This document shows, one piece after another, positions 36,328 to 46,244 of a stretch of 64,000 nucleotides of DNA. Every line of letters starts with the position of its first letter. Position 1 is the first letter of the stretch. Location of the stretch: NCBI RefSeq assembly GCF_030548465.1, contig NZ_JAUOSF010000004.1, positions 400,849 to 464,848 on the forward strand, read 5' to 3'. The notes under the pieces were generated by a model, which saw nothing but the letters and a program-made list of their open reading frames with translations, was not told the DNA's origin and ran no database searches. A program made the position numbers and the translations under genes. This stretch comes from Tamlana sp. 2_MG-2023 (lineage in GTDB: Bacteria > Bacteroidota > Bacteroidia > Flavobacteriales > Flavobacteriaceae).

Positions 36328-38496
36328 TTGAGAAAAAACCTTCAACATATCACCATAAAGAAAAGTGCACTGAGCAAAAACTCTAGAGCTGAAGATTCTT
36401 TTTCAACAGCTGAAGGCATTGATATCAAATCAAACTATTCAAAAACAGATGTTGAAAACTTGGAACATCTAAATTTTGTTGCTGGAATTTCGCCATACCT
36501 TCGTGGCCCATACAGTACCATGTATGCACATAAACCGTGGACTATACGACAATATGCTGGTTTTTCAACCGCAGAAGAAAGTAATGCCTTTTATATAAGA
36601 AACTTAAAATCAGGTCAAAAAGGACTTTCAGTTGCTTTTGATTTGGCCACGCATCGGGGTTACGATTCCGATCATGAACGTGTTGTTGGCGATGTTGGAA
36701 AAGCTGGTGTAGCCATCGATTCTGTTGAGGACATGAAAATGCTTTTCGATAAAATCCCCTTAGATAAAATGTCGGTTTCCATGACTATGAATGGCGCCGT
36801 ATTACCCATCTTGGCCTTTTACATTGTGGCTGCGCAAGAACAAGGTGTCAAGCCTGAACAACTCAAAGGCACTATACAAAATGATATTTTAAAGGAATTC
36901 ATGGTTAGGAATACCTATATCTATCCACCTGAACCGTCAATGAAAATCATTTCAGATATTTTTGAGTTTACGAGCAAACACATGCCTAAATTCAACAGTA
37001 TTAGCATTTCCGGTTATCACATTCAAGAAGCTGGAGCAACCTGCGACATTGAGTTAGCTTACACCTTAGCCGATGGTTTAGAGTATGTACGAACAGGCTT
37101 AGCTACAGGCATGGATATTGATAATTTCGCCCCGCGCTTGTCTTTTTTCTGGGGTATTGGCTTGAATCATTTTATGGAAATTGCAAAAATGCGAGCCGCA
37201 AGAATGTTATGGGCGAAATTGATGAAACCTTTTAATCCTAAAAACCCAAAATCATCCATGCTGCGCACGCATTGTCAAACTTCTGGCTGGAGTTTAACCG
37301 AGCAGGATCATTTTAACAATGTGACCAGAACAACCATAGAAGCTACATCTGCGGTATTTGGAGGCACACAAAGTTTACACACCAACGCCCTGGATGAAGC
37401 CATAGCTTTACCAACCGATTTTTCGGCTAGAATTGCCAGAAACACACAATTGTTTTTGCAAAATGAAACACAAATTACAAAAACGGTTGATCCTTGGGCT
37501 GGTAGTTATTTTATAGAAAAATTAACACACGATATTGCTGATAAAGCCTGGAAACATATTGAAGAAATTGAAGCTTTAGGAGGCATGACTAAAGCTCTCG
37601 AAGCTGGTATTCCTAAAATTAGAATACAGGAAGCCGCTGCTAAAAAACAAGCACGCATAGATTCTGGTCAAGATATTATTGTAGGCGTTAATAAATTTCA
37701 ACCTTTAAAAGACACGCATATTTCTACTTTAGAAGTGGATAATCATGCCGTACGCGATGCCCAAATAGAAAGATTAAACACCTTAAAGACTGAAAGAGAT
37801 TCTGAAAAAGTAACAGTCGCTTTAGCCAATTTAACAAAAGCTGCTAAAATTTCATTAAATTCGGAAGATGTAACTTCTGGAAAAAAGCACCAAATGCAGG
37901 AAGATTCAAACCTGCTCGCTTTGGCTATTATAGCAGCCAAAGAACGTGCCACGCTAGGTGAAATTAGCGATGCTTTAGAGGCTGTTTTCGGAAGACACAA
38001 AGCAGAAACAAAATCGTTTTCAGGGGTGTATAGTAAAGAAATAAAGGAAGACAAAGCTTTTAAGAAGGCTCAAAAACTAGCTGATGAATTTGCAATTCAA
38101 GACGGCAGAAGACCCCGTATTATGGTTGCTAAAATTGGCCAGGACGGCCATGATCGTGGTGCCCGAGTGGTTGCTACGGCTTATGCCGATGTTGGTTTTG
38201 ATGTCGATATTGGTCCGTTATTCCAAACACCCGAAGAAGCCGCTAAACAAGCCGTTGAAAATGATGTGCACATTTTAGGTATTTCCTCATTGGCAGCAGG
38301 ACATAAAACTTTAGTCCCACAAGTTATTGAAGCCTTAAAGAATTATGGGCGTGATGACATTATGGTCATCGTAGGCGGTGTAGTCCCTAAGCAAGATTAT
38401 CAGTTTTTATTTGACGCAGGAACTGTGGCTGTATTTGGCCCTGGCACTAAAATTAGTGAGGCCGCGATAAAAATTTTAAAAATTTTAATAGATTAG
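36328..38496 (+). CDS. mutB: Methylmalonyl-CoA mutase large (catalytic) subunit
   Basis: Catalytic subunit of the adenosylcobalamin-dependent mutase. The 722-residue protein has the substrate barrel ([48 protein letters not shown]) and the C-terminal B12 domain with DGHDRGA at 606-612, where His608 is the lower axial cobalt ligand. The start is a TTG at 36328: an in-frame TGA lies 15 bases upstream and the next ATG would remove about 65 residues including the conserved RKNLQHI start, so TTG is the only workable start. Works with MutA at 34290 in propionate or odd-chain and branched amino acid catabolism. Confidence 0.95.
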   Translation: MRKNLQHITIKKSALSKNSRAEDSFSTAEGIDIKSNYSKTDVENLEHLNFVAGISPYLRGPYSTMYAHKPWTIRQYAGFSTAEESNAFYIRNLKSGQKGLSVAFDLATHRGYDSDHERVVGDVGKAGVAIDSVEDMKMLFDKIPLDKMSVSMTMNGAVLPILAFYIVAAQEQGVKPEQLKGTIQNDILKEFMVRNTYIYPPEPSMKIISDIFEFTSKHMPKFNSISISGYHIQEAGATCDIELAYTLADGLEYVRTGLATGMDIDNFAPRLSFFWGIGLNHFMEIAKMRAARMLWAKLMKPFNPKNPKSSMLRTHCQTSGWSLTEQDHFNNVTRTTIEATSAVFGGTQSLHTNALDEAIALPTDFSARIARNTQLFLQNETQITKTVDPWAGSYFIEKLTHDIADKAWKHIEEIEALGGMTKALEAGIPKIRIQEAAAKKQARIDSGQDIIVGVNKFQPLKDTHISTLEVDNHAVRDAQIERLNTLKTERDSEKVTVALANLTKAAKISLNSEDVTSGKKHQMQEDSNLLALAIIAAKERATLGEISDALEAVFGRHKAETKSFSGVYSKEIKEDKAFKKAQKLADEFAIQDGRRPRIMVAKIGQDGHDRGARVVATAYADVGFDVDIGPLFQTPEEAAKQAVENDVHILGISSLAAGHKTLVPQVIEALKNYGRDDIMVIVGGVVPKQDYQFLFDAGTVAVFGPGTKISEAAIKILKILID

Positions 38497-38577
38497 CTTA
38501 TAATTATTTAAAATATATCCCTTTTTTTACAAGTATTTTGTTAACAAGTTCAATTTTTATTCCTAATTAAATAATCG

Positions 38578-38585
38578 TATTTTTG
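38578..38585 (+). promoter_or_regulatory. -7 box (TATTTTTG) for parAB
   Basis: TATTTTTG fits TAnnTTTG and lies 25 bases before the ATG at 38610. It therefore supports that ATG as the parA start, because a TTG at 38583, open in the same frame, is inside the promoter box. No TTG at a good -33 distance is present. Confidence 0.5.
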
Positions 38586-38609
38586 GCGCGAATAAAACCA
38601 AATCACTTT

Positions 38610-39374
38610 ATGGGTAAAATCATAGCTATCGCTAATCAAAAAGGAGGCGTAGGTAAAACCACGACTTCTATAAATTTAGCAGCTTCATTAGGCGTGCTTG
38701 AAAAAAAAGTATTATTGATTGATGCAGACCCTCAGGCAAATGCTACGTCCGGAATTGGTATTGATGTAGAAACAGTTGAAATTGGCACTTACCAGTTACT
38801 TGAGCATTCACATATTGCTAAAGAAGCCGTGGTAAAAACCGAAACACCAAACCTGGATATCATTCCTGCACACATTGATTTGGTCGCTATCGAAATCGAG
38901 TTGGTTGACAAAGACCAACGCGAGTATATGCTAAAAAAAGCATTACAAGAAATTAAAGAAGATTACGATTATATTTTAATTGATTGTGCACCTTCTCTAG
39001 GTTTATTAACTTTAAATGCACTTACTGCTGCAGACTCTGTTATTATTCCTATTCAATGTGAATATTTCGCTTTGGAAGGTTTAGGAAAACTTTTAAACAC
39101 GATTAAAAGTGTTCAAAAAATACACAATTCAGATCTGGATATTGAAGGTCTTTTATTAACGATGTACGATTCACGTTTACGTTTATCAAATCAAGTTGTA
39201 GAAGAAGTTCAAAAACATTTCAACGATATGGTGTTTCAAACCATCATTCAGAGAAATGTACGTTTAAGTGAAGCACCAAGTTACGGTGAAAGCATTATTA
39301 ACTATGATGCAGCAAGTAAAGGCGCTACAAATTATTTAAGTTTAGCAAAAGAAATTATCAATAAAAACTCATAA
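38610..39374 (+). CDS. parA: ParA/Soj family chromosome partitioning ATPase
   Basis: Walker-type ATPase of 254 residues that moves or positions the origin region with ParB. It begins GKIIAIANQKGGVGKTTT, the deviant Walker A, with further motifs DADPQANATSGIG and DYILIDCAPSLG. I use the ATG at 38610: the frame is open upstream, but the earlier TTG lies inside the promoter's -7 box and the extra residues match nothing. parB starts 5 bases downstream, the classic chromosomal pair. No parS site of the TGTTtCACGTGAAACA type is visible in this window. Confidence 0.95.
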   Translation: MGKIIAIANQKGGVGKTTTSINLAASLGVLEKKVLLIDADPQANATSGIGIDVETVEIGTYQLLEHSHIAKEAVVKTETPNLDIIPAHIDLVAIEIELVDKDQREYMLKKALQEIKEDYDYILIDCAPSLGLLTLNALTAADSVIIPIQCEYFALEGLGKLLNTIKSVQKIHNSDLDIEGLLLTMYDSRLRLSNQVVEEVQKHFNDMVFQTIIQRNVRLSEAPSYGESIINYDAASKGATNYLSLAKEIINKNS

Positions 39375-39379
39375 CTATT

Positions 39380-40294
39380 ATGGCTAAGGCAATAAAAAAA
39401 CAGGCTTTAGGTAGAGGTTTATCTGCACTATTAAAAGACCCGAGTAACGACATTCAATCGGTACAAGATGAAAACGCAGATAAAGTTATTGGTAATATTG
39501 TGGAATTGGATATCGACTTCATCGAGGTTAACCCATTCCAACCGCGAACTAATTTTAGCGAAGAATCGCTTCGTGAACTCGCAACTTCCATTAAAGAATT
39601 AGGCATCATTCAACCTATAACGGTTAGAAAACTAGGTTTAAATCAATACCAATTGGTTTCTGGTGAGCGTCGTTATAGAGCTTCTAAATTATTAAGTTTA
39701 GAAACCATTCCTGCATACGTAAGAATTGCGAACGATCAGGAATCGCTAGAAATGGCTCTTGTTGAAAATATTCAGCGTCAAGATTTAGATCCTATTGAAA
39801 TCGCACTATCCTACCAACGCCTAATAGACGAAATTAATTTAACGCAGGAACAAATGAGCGAGCGTGTTGGAAAAAAACGTTCAACAATCGCTAACTATTT
39901 GCGTTTATTAAAACTGGATCCTATTATTCAAACAGGGATGCGTGATGGTTTTCTTTCTATGGGACATGGTCGTGCTCTCATTACCGTTGAAGATCAAAAT
40001 ATTCAACTTGATATTTACGAAAAAATACTTTCTAATAAACTTTCCGTTAGAGAAACAGAACAGTTAGTTCGTGACTATAATGATTCAGATCAAACGGAAA
40101 CACCTGCAGCAAAAACAAAAGAAACAGGTGTTCCTGATTTTGTAAAAACTGGCGTTACGGCGTTTTCAGAATACTTTGGACATAAAATCGACGTTAAAGT
40201 CTCAAAGAATGGAAAAGGTAAAATCACTATACCGTTTCATTCTGAAGAAGATTTTAATCGTATCAAAAAACTCGTTGAAGGTGATTCTAAATAA
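39380..40294 (+). CDS. parB: ParB/Spo0J family chromosome partitioning protein
   Basis: CTP-dependent parS-binding protein of 304 residues. The N-terminal domain has the conserved box FIEVNPFQPRTNF and the GERRYRASKLL arginine-rich motif, followed by the helix-turn-helix region (TQEQMSERVGKKRSTIANYLRLLKL) and a C-terminal dimerisation part. It forms an operon with parA (5-base gap). The last 14 bases overlap the GTG start of the DUF5683 gene. Together they load SMC at the origin region in known systems. Confidence 0.95.
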   Translation: MAKAIKKQALGRGLSALLKDPSNDIQSVQDENADKVIGNIVELDIDFIEVNPFQPRTNFSEESLRELATSIKELGIIQPITVRKLGLNQYQLVSGERRYRASKLLSLETIPAYVRIANDQESLEMALVENIQRQDLDPIEIALSYQRLIDEINLTQEQMSERVGKKRSTIANYLRLLKLDPIIQTGMRDGFLSMGHGRALITVEDQNIQLDIYEKILSNKLSVRETEQLVRDYNDSDQTETPAAKTKETGVPDFVKTGVTAFSEYFGHKIDVKVSKNGKGKITIPFHSEEDFNRIKKLVEGDSK

Positions 40295-40913
40295 ACCTCT
40301 AATAGCTTGTGTTTTCTTTTTTCTATGTTGCTTTTCAATAACAGCTCAAGAAGAAGAAACTACCGCTAAAAAAGAATCTAAAACAGAAGTTCCTAATGTG
40401 ATCGCTGTAGATTCTATAATTGAAATTAGAGAACCTATCAATCCGCTAGCACCTGCAAAAGCCGCTTTCTATTCGGCAATTTTACCTGGTTTAGGTCAAG
40501 CTTACAACAAAAAGTATTGGAAAATACCGATCGTTTGGGCCGCCTTAGGAACAGGGATCTATTTCTACTCAACAAACAACAAAGAGTATAACCGATACCG
40601 TGATGCTTACAAAAGCAGACTCGCCGGCTTTACAAACGATGAGTTTTATTTGGATAGCAACGGTAACCAGTTAACCAGCCCAACGGTAACGACCGAGGCC
40701 TTACAGCGTGGTCAAGAATTTTACCGCCGAAACAAAGAAATATCACTTTTAATTACAATTGGTTTGTATGCTTTAAATATTATTGACGCCAATGTAGATG
40801 CGCATTTAATGCAATATAACATTGATGAAAATTTATCGCTAGCACCACATTATAGAATAAATGAATTTGATGCGTCTAGCAATCTAGGATTAACCCTTAA
40901 TTTTAATTTTTAA
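40281..40913 (+). CDS. DUF5683 membrane protein
   Basis: Protein of 210 residues with an N-terminal signal peptide or anchor (LIACVFFFLCCFSITAQ), then PLAPAKAAFYSAILPGLGQAYNKKYWKIPIVWAALGTG, the hallmark of DUF5683, and a second hydrophobic helix at about 145-165. I place the start at GTG 40281, where the export signal begins; the frame is open further upstream (to an ATG at 40176) but that part is in the parB coding sequence and reads as a basic shadow. It is coupled to parB by a 14-base overlap and is followed by dapB. Function unknown. Confidence 0.82.
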   Translation: MILNKPLIACVFFFLCCFSITAQEEETTAKKESKTEVPNVIAVDSIIEIREPINPLAPAKAAFYSAILPGLGQAYNKKYWKIPIVWAALGTGIYFYSTNNKEYNRYRDAYKSRLAGFTNDEFYLDSNGNQLTSPTVTTEALQRGQEFYRRNKEISLLITIGLYALNIIDANVDAHLMQYNIDENLSLAPHYRINEFDASSNLGLTLNFNF

Positions 40914-41003
40914 TAGAGAACCGGTTGATCGTAAACTAGCATAAACGACCTCTTAAAATAGAAAATAACATCTTACAAGATGTAAAATAATAAAAAAACA
41001 CAG

Positions 41004-41708
41004 ATGAAAATAGCATTACTTGGATACGGGAAAATGGGAAAAACTATTGAACAAATCGCTATAAAACGCGGTCATGAAGTCGTTTTAACCATCGATAAAA
41101 ACGACACGGATTATGACATCACTAAAGCAGATGTAGCTATCGATTTTAGCATCCCTAATGTAGCCTTTAATAACATTTCAAACTGCTTAAATAATAATGT
41201 TCCTGTTATTTCTGGAACTACAGGATGGCTAGATCGTTATGATGAGGCAGTAGCCTTATGTAAAGAAAAAAATGGTGCCTTTATTTATGCCTCAAATTAC
41301 AGTCTAGGAGTTAATATCTTTTTCGAACTGAATAAAACACTTGCAAAAATGATGAGTACTTTGAAACAATATAATATTTCTATGGAAGAAATTCATCATA
41401 CTCAAAAACTAGATGCGCCAAGCGGAACGGCTATTTCTTTAGCTAAAGATGTTATCGCCAATAATTCAAACTATACCAATTGGAAATTGGATGAAGGTGA
41501 CGAAACCACCATTCCAATTGTAGCCAAACGTATCGAAGAGGTTCCTGGAACACATACCGTGACTTACAACAGTGAAGTAGATACTATAAATATCGAACAT
41601 ATCGCGCACACCAGACAAGGTTTTGCTTTAGGCGCCGTAGTTGCCGCTGAATGGATTGTTGGAAAATCAGGGGTTTTCACAATGAATGATGTGTTAAATA
41701 TTGGTTAA
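41004..41708 (+). CDS. dapB: 4-hydroxy-tetrahydrodipicolinate reductase
   Basis: Lysine and diaminopimelate pathway enzyme that reduces hydroxy-tetrahydrodipicolinate with NAD(P)H. At 234 residues it is a little shorter than E. coli DapB (273). The nucleotide loop LLGYGKMGKT is at the start, VISGTTGW is the family's conserved middle, and the catalytic segment EEIHHTQKLDAPSGTA carries the His-His and Lys of the active site; ARQGFALGAVVAAEW-like sequence closes it. It is rightward between the DUF5683 gene and lepB, in a probable operon with lepB (67-base gap). Confidence 0.96.
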   Translation: MKIALLGYGKMGKTIEQIAIKRGHEVVLTIDKNDTDYDITKADVAIDFSIPNVAFNNISNCLNNNVPVISGTTGWLDRYDEAVALCKEKNGAFIYASNYSLGVNIFFELNKTLAKMMSTLKQYNISMEEIHHTQKLDAPSGTAISLAKDVIANNSNYTNWKLDEGDETTIPIVAKRIEEVPGTHTVTYNSEVDTINIEHIAHTRQGFALGAVVAAEWIVGKSGVFTMNDVLNIG

Positions 41709-41775
41709 TAGTAATCCGTTTCTGTAACACATGAAGTCACCTTTACTACTAACAAAAAACTAAAAATATTAGATT

Positions 41776-43356
41776 ATGACATTAACACAATGGTTTATAT
41801 TCATTTTAATTATTCAGGTTATTCATGGCTTAGGCACCTGGAAATTATACATTAAAGCAGGTAGACAAGCTTGGGAAGCATTTGTTCCCGTGTACAACGC
41901 TGTTATTTTAATGAAAATCATAAACCGACCAGTTTGGTGGGTCATCCTATTATTTTTACCAATTGTTAATCTCATCATGTTTCCGGTAATTTGGGTAGAG
42001 ACCGCTAGAAGTTTCGGAAAAAACCAAACCATAGATACCGTATTAGCCATAGTAACATTAGGTTTATATAGCTACTACCTTAACTATGCAGGAGATGTTA
42101 CTTATATTGAAAATCGCAGTTTATCACCTAGAACAAGTGCAGGCGATTGGATAAGCTCCATTCTATTTGCCATTGTTGCAGCCACGATTGTACATACGTA
42201 TATCATTCAACCATTTACGATTCCGTCATCATCTTTAGAAAAATCATTATTGGTAGGTGACTTCTTATTTGTTAGTAAATTTCATTACGGCGCTAGAGTT
42301 CCAATGACTACCGTTGCAGCTCCTATGGTGCATGATACAATTCCTGGGATTGATAGTAAATCATATTTGTTTGACGACCATTACGAGGAAAGAAACACCT
42401 CTTGGAAAAATAAATTACAATTACCATACTTAAGATTTCCAGGTTTTGAAGACATAGAACGTAACGACATTGTGGTATTCAATCAACCAGCCGATACGCT
42501 GTTAGACATGAATAACTTTAAGCCAAATAGAAATTACTACAAACCTATAGACAAAAAAACAAACCTTGTTAAGCGTTGTGTTGGTGTTGCTGGTGACACT
42601 TTAGAGGTAAGAGAAGGATTTGTATATATTAATGGAAAGAAGAATGAGTTACCAGACCGTGCGCATTTACAATTTAGTTATTATGTGCAGCCTAAAACTA
42701 ACCAGTTTAACCCAGCGTATCTAAAAGAACGTTATGACATTACTGATGGGTTTGGCATCATAAATAAGAATAACACTTATTACTTTTCAGCTATTTCAGA
42801 TGAAGCTTTAGCCGGCTTTAAAGACAATCCGAATGTAACTAGTATCAAACCCAATATTCAAGAAAAAGGTTTAAGAGACCCTAACATTTTCCCACACGAC
42901 CCAGCCTACAATTGGAACGTTGATTTTTTCGGACCGTTATACATTCCTGAAGCAGGCAAAAGCATTGCGATAAACTTAGAGAACTTACCTTTATACAAAC
43001 GTGTTATTTCAGAATATGAAGGCAATGACTTAAAAGTTCAAGGCAATCAAATTTTGATTAATGGTGAAGTTGCTAACAACTACACCTTCAAGCAAAATTA
43101 TTATTGGATGATGGGGGATAACCGCCATAATTCTATAGATGCCCGTGCATGGGGCTTTGTGCCATTCGATCACGTGGTAGGTAAACCTGTATTTATTTGG
43201 ATGAGTTGGGATGGCGGAAAAGCCAGATGGGACCGTTTCTTTACTACTGTAAGCGGAGAAGGAAAAGCCACTTCATTTTTAATTCCGTTCTTAATTTTAC
43301 TTGCAGGATATTTTGGATTTAGTAAATGGAGAAGCCGTAAAAAAGCAAATAATTAA
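41776..43356 (+). CDS. lepB: Signal peptidase I with N-terminal DUF5684-like membrane region
   Basis: Membrane protease that removes signal peptides. The 526-residue protein is long, as usual in Flavobacteriaceae: residues 1-110 form a membrane region with PVWWVILLFLPIVNLIMF like DUF5684, then comes the anchor helix at about 125-145 and the catalytic part with Ser153 in IPSSSLEKSLLVGDFLFVSK and the general-base Lys266 in LVKRCVGVAGD. The usual SxM is SSL here. YWMMGDNRHNSIDAR-WGFVP marks the box E end, and a C-terminal membrane helix plus RSRKK tail closes it. A large insert lies between boxes D and E. A terminator follows. Confidence 0.95.
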   Translation: MTLTQWFIFILIIQVIHGLGTWKLYIKAGRQAWEAFVPVYNAVILMKIINRPVWWVILLFLPIVNLIMFPVIWVETARSFGKNQTIDTVLAIVTLGLYSYYLNYAGDVTYIENRSLSPRTSAGDWISSILFAIVAATIVHTYIIQPFTIPSSSLEKSLLVGDFLFVSKFHYGARVPMTTVAAPMVHDTIPGIDSKSYLFDDHYEERNTSWKNKLQLPYLRFPGFEDIERNDIVVFNQPADTLLDMNNFKPNRNYYKPIDKKTNLVKRCVGVAGDTLEVREGFVYINGKKNELPDRAHLQFSYYVQPKTNQFNPAYLKERYDITDGFGIINKNNTYYFSAISDEALAGFKDNPNVTSIKPNIQEKGLRDPNIFPHDPAYNWNVDFFGPLYIPEAGKSIAINLENLPLYKRVISEYEGNDLKVQGNQILINGEVANNYTFKQNYYWMMGDNRHNSIDARAWGFVPFDHVVGKPVFIWMSWDGGKARWDRFFTTVSGEGKATSFLIPFLILLAGYFGFSKWRSRKKANN

Positions 43357-43368
43357 AAACCTATTATA

Positions 43369-43407
43369 AACGGTACTGAAGACTTTTCGGTACCGTTATC
43401 TTTTTTA
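43369..43407 (+). terminator. Rho-independent terminator after lepB
   Basis: Arms AACGGTAC (43369-43376) and GTACCGTT (43390-43397), 13-base loop, then a T-rich run. It ends just before the ATG of the next gene at 43411, so some read-through or attenuation into the WbqC gene is possible. Confidence 0.8.
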
Positions 43408-43410
43408 TTT

Positions 43411-44034
43411 ATGTCTGTTTTAATTCACCCTACATATTTCCCGAGTATCGCGCAATGCATTGCCATAGTGAACACAGACACTGTTGTTTTTGAAACCGAC
43501 GACAATTTTTTAAAACAAACCTATAGAAACCGCTGTTATATCTACGGTGCTAATGGCAAGTTAACGTTGAATATTCCTGTCGTTCACTCCCAAAAGAACC
43601 GTCAGAAATATAAAGACGTTAAAATTTTTAACGATGAAAACTGGCAGAGTTTGCATTGGAAATCTCTACTATCTGCTTATAGAACTTCTCCTTTTTTCGA
43701 ATATTATGAAGATGAGCTTCAGCCGTTATTTACGAATAAATCTGAATTCATTTTAGATCATAATTTAAAATGTATGGAGGTTATTTTAGACTGCTTACAA
43801 CTAGAATTAAATACTTCTAAAACTCAAACTTATAAATCGGTTGAAGAAACCCATTCCGACTACCGTTTTTTAGTACATGCAAAAAAAGAAATCACACAAA
43901 ACTTAGAACCGTACACCCAAGTGTTTGGAGATAAGCATGGTTTTATACCCAACCTAAGTATCTTAGATTTGCTTTTTAATGAAGGCCCAAACACCTTAAA
44001 TTATTTAGAATCGCAAACCTTAATCAGGCCATAA
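43411..44034 (+). CDS. WbqC family protein
   Basis: Cytoplasmic protein of 207 residues of the WbqC-like family (PF08889-type), which is associated with sugar or surface polysaccharide gene clusters and has no proven reaction. The marks are IHPTYFPSIAQCIAI near the start, TYRNRCYIYGANGKLTLNIPV, and WQSLHWKSLLSAYRTSPFFEYYEDEL in the middle, plus the closing SILDLLFNEGPN. Its ATG is 4 bases after the lepB terminator, and its last base is the first base of the DUF6122 gene. Confidence 0.9.
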   Translation: MSVLIHPTYFPSIAQCIAIVNTDTVVFETDDNFLKQTYRNRCYIYGANGKLTLNIPVVHSQKNRQKYKDVKIFNDENWQSLHWKSLLSAYRTSPFFEYYEDELQPLFTNKSEFILDHNLKCMEVILDCLQLELNTSKTQTYKSVEETHSDYRFLVHAKKEITQNLEPYTQVFGDKHGFIPNLSILDLLFNEGPNTLNYLESQTLIRP

Positions 44035-44345
44035 TGATTCAACCTATAGCGCATTACGGCTGTCATTTCTTAATTCCACTATGTGTTGCGCTAGTTTGGT
44101 TTAAAACGCAATGGAAAACCGCTTATTTAATCATGATAGCTGGTATGCTCATCGATCTAGATCATTTATTAGCCACGCCTATTTTTTCACCTAACCGTTG
44201 TAGCATCAATTTTCATCCGTTACACACATATTACGCTATGGTAATTTATGTGCTTTTATTATTTCCGAAGAAAACACGCCTCATAGGCCTTGGTTTGGTT
44301 ATACACATCTTAGCAGATGTCGTTGACTGTTCTTTTATGCAGTAA
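44034..44345 (+). CDS. DUF6122 membrane protein
   Basis: Small inner-membrane protein of 103 residues with about three helices. The conserved HYGCHFLIPL start, MIDLDHLLATPIFSPNRCSI, FHPLHTY and ILADVVDC pattern carries many Asp and His residues at the membrane edge, as seen in the DUF457/LexA-binding-like metal-dependent hydrolase superfamily of membrane proteins, and in the Bacteroidota DUF6122 family. It overlaps the WbqC gene stop by 1 base, so the two are coupled. The function is unknown; the convergent nuclease-like gene follows. Confidence 0.83.
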   Translation: MIQPIAHYGCHFLIPLCVALVWFKTQWKTAYLIMIAGMLIDLDHLLATPIFSPNRCSINFHPLHTYYAMVIYVLLLFPKKTRLIGLGLVIHILADVVDCSFMQ

Positions 44346-44368
44346 GTTTACTGAAAATTTTCAAACAA

Positions 44369-45391
44369 CTAGTCTAAGCTTAACGTTGCCATAATCGGAT
44401 AGTGATCAGAATAATGTTCATCGTAGTTTTTAAAGCCATTGACATTAAAGGCTTTATCGGCAAGGATGAAATCAATACGAACCGGGAAGAACTTAAAATC
44501 GTAACTACGACCGAAACCATTACCGGCCTCATCAAAAGTGTCGTTTAGATCGCCTTTAATCCTTCTATAGACATACGAAAAAGCTGTATTATTGAAATCA
44601 CCACAAACAATCACCTTGTACTTACAGTTTTCCTTATGTTTTAAAATGAGTTCAGACTGCGATTGCTGCATTTTAAAAGTAGTACCAATGCGTTTAAACA
44701 ACCTTTCGGAAGTTTCCTTGCGCAGACTGTCAACCTGCGTATTGATGTGTAAAGACTCCAAGTGCACATTATAAACTCTGAAGGTATCTACGCCTTTAAC
44801 AATATCGGCAAAAATGGCGTTATTGGAAGTATTTTTAAAGCCTAAAGAACCTGAATTAATAATTGGAAACTTAGAAAAAATAGCCTGACCATGCTTCACC
44901 TTTTTTCCTGCTATTTTTTTGTACTGGTATTTATAAAAGGAAAAGTCTATCTGTTCTCTTGGGTGAAACTCTTCAATACAAATGATATCTGGCGATTCTT
45001 TTTTTATGAATTCAACGATTTTATTCTGAGTATTATCTTCAGGTATCCAGTCGTATAAATCAAAAAGCCGAACATTGTAATTCATCACGGTAATATTTTC
45101 GGGATGCACAATTTCCTTTGTAGCCGAAAATCGATAGAGTGAACCATAAAGAAAATAACCAAGGAGTAATATGCTTATAGATAACAAGCATTGCCTCTTT
45201 AATTTAATAAGCCAATATAAAACGAACAGAAAATTTATTCCAATCAAAAAGGTAACTCCTAAATTGACGACGGCTAAAATAGCAAATGTACGTGGAGGTA
45301 AATAAGGTAAAATAAAAGAAGAAAGCAGCAATACAGCAAAAATCAAATTAATGATGTAGATGATTTTATTTATAAAGCTTAAGTTCTTCAT
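44369..45391 (-). CDS. Membrane-anchored endonuclease/exonuclease/phosphatase family protein
   Basis: 340 residues: three N-terminal membrane helices (about 10-30, 35-60, 68-88) and an EEP-fold domain from about 105 on. EEP landmarks are TVMNYNVRLFD (Asn metal ligand), IICIEEFHP (Glu), the VYNVHLESL strand, VVCGDFNNTAFS and the final YSDHYPIMATL with the catalytic Asp-His. Such anchored EEP proteins occur widely in Bacteroidota and could be nucleases or lipid/phosphoester hydrolases. The gene is 4 bases downstream of the rhomboid gene, in the leftward mutL-rhomboid run. Confidence 0.92.
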   Translation of the reverse strand: MKNLSFINKIIYIINLIFAVLLLSSFILPYLPPRTFAILAVVNLGVTFLIGINFLFVLYWLIKLKRQCLLSISILLLGYFLYGSLYRFSATKEIVHPENITVMNYNVRLFDLYDWIPEDNTQNKIVEFIKKESPDIICIEEFHPREQIDFSFYKYQYKKIAGKKVKHGQAIFSKFPIINSGSLGFKNTSNNAIFADIVKGVDTFRVYNVHLESLHINTQVDSLRKETSERLFKRIGTTFKMQQSQSELILKHKENCKYKVIVCGDFNNTAFSYVYRRIKGDLNDTFDEAGNGFGRSYDFKFFPVRIDFILADKAFNVNGFKNYDEHYSDHYPIMATLSLD

Positions 45392-45395
45392 CAGA

Positions 45396-46244
45396 TTATT
45401 TGCCTGCTCTAAATAAAAACTCCTTTTCTTCAGCAGTCAAACTTTCATAACCACTTTTACTGATCTTATCTAAAATAACATCAATTTTCTTCTGGTTATT
45501 AAAAGCATTAAAATCTGATTTGGCGTAACCACCAACTTTACTTTTATTTTTATGAACCGTTTTTAAAGGGCCTTTTTTAGAAGATTTAAACCATCCTGAA
45601 ACCGTATCTAACAAACTTTCAAATCCTTTACCTATATCTTTTCCTTTTAAAAGTTGTTTCGCATATACAAAACCTAATAACGCACCTCCTAAATGTGCCA
45701 AATTTCCACCAGCATTGGTACCAAACAACCCTAAAACATCCAAAACAACGATAAAGGCTCCAATATACCACAACTTAATATTAAAGGTGAAAAAGCGCAT
45801 TTGTTGGTTTGGCATATAGGCACAAAGAAAAATAAGTAGCGCGCGTACAGCTGCCGAAGCCCCTAGTAACCTGGTATTCCCCTGAAATACACTTGGAAGC
45901 AAGGTGTAGCTTAATACAAATAGTAATCCTCCCGAAATAGCACCTAAGAAATAAATATTTAGCGCCATTTTTGAACTAAATAGATTCAAAAACATTTGTC
46001 CTAAAAAGTATAACCAAAGCATATTAAATAGAATATGCAAGACATCATAATGCAAAAAAGCATAAGTAATGATAGTCCATGGGTTTAGAATAAAATCATT
46101 GAAGTTACTCGGTAACTCAAACCAAGAGATAATCGGTTTCAAAAGAAAAGACAAGATAAAAACCACCACATTAATGGCTATTATTTTTTCTAACACATTA
46201 AGGTTAGAAAGCTTTTTCTTTATATCGTCAACCAGAGTACTCAT
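45396..46244 (-). CDS. Rhomboid family intramembrane serine protease with DUF6576 tail
   Basis: Intramembrane protease of 282 residues with about six helices. The rhomboid features are FLHYDVLHILFNMLWLYFLG, a candidate nucleophile Ser130 in RLLGASAAVRA (GxSA rather than the common GxSG), and the partner His184 in NLAHLGGALLGF. The C-terminus adds a soluble part ending KIDVILDKISKSGYESL-TAEEKEFL, which matches the small DUF6576 found on flavobacterial rhomboids. It overlaps by 1 base with a second rhomboid gene upstream and precedes the EEP gene by 4 bases, so it is in one leftward operon. Confidence 0.93.
   Translation of the reverse strand: MSTLVDDIKKKLSNLNVLEKIIAINVVVFILSFLLKPIISWFELPSNFNDFILNPWTIITYAFLHYDVLHILFNMLWLYFLGQMFLNLFSSKMALNIYFLGAISGGLLFVLSYTLLPSVFQGNTRLLGASAAVRALLIFLCAYMPNQQMRFFTFNIKLWYIGAFIVVLDVLGLFGTNAGGNLAHLGGALLGFVYAKQLLKGKDIGKGFESLLDTVSGWFKSSKKGPLKTVHKNKSKVGGYAKSDFNAFNNQKKIDVILDKISKSGYESLTAEEKEFLFRAGK

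Noticed and set aside
38583..38609. TTG start giving nine extra ParA residues
   Set aside because: The TTG overlaps the TATTTTTG promoter box and the extra residues do not match ParA; ATG at 38610 is preferred.
40176..40280. Upstream extension of the DUF5683 protein
   Set aside because: It lies wholly within parB in another frame and the signal peptide begins at GTG 40281.
38497..40294. Possible parS sites near parA/parB
   Set aside because: CACGTG cores occur elsewhere (for example near 20455 and 43171) but none has the flanking TGTT..AACA arms, so no parS call is made.
40968..40983. Hairpin ACATCTT..AAGATGT before dapB
   Set aside because: Only a 7-base stem without a T tract; not a convincing terminator or regulatory element.
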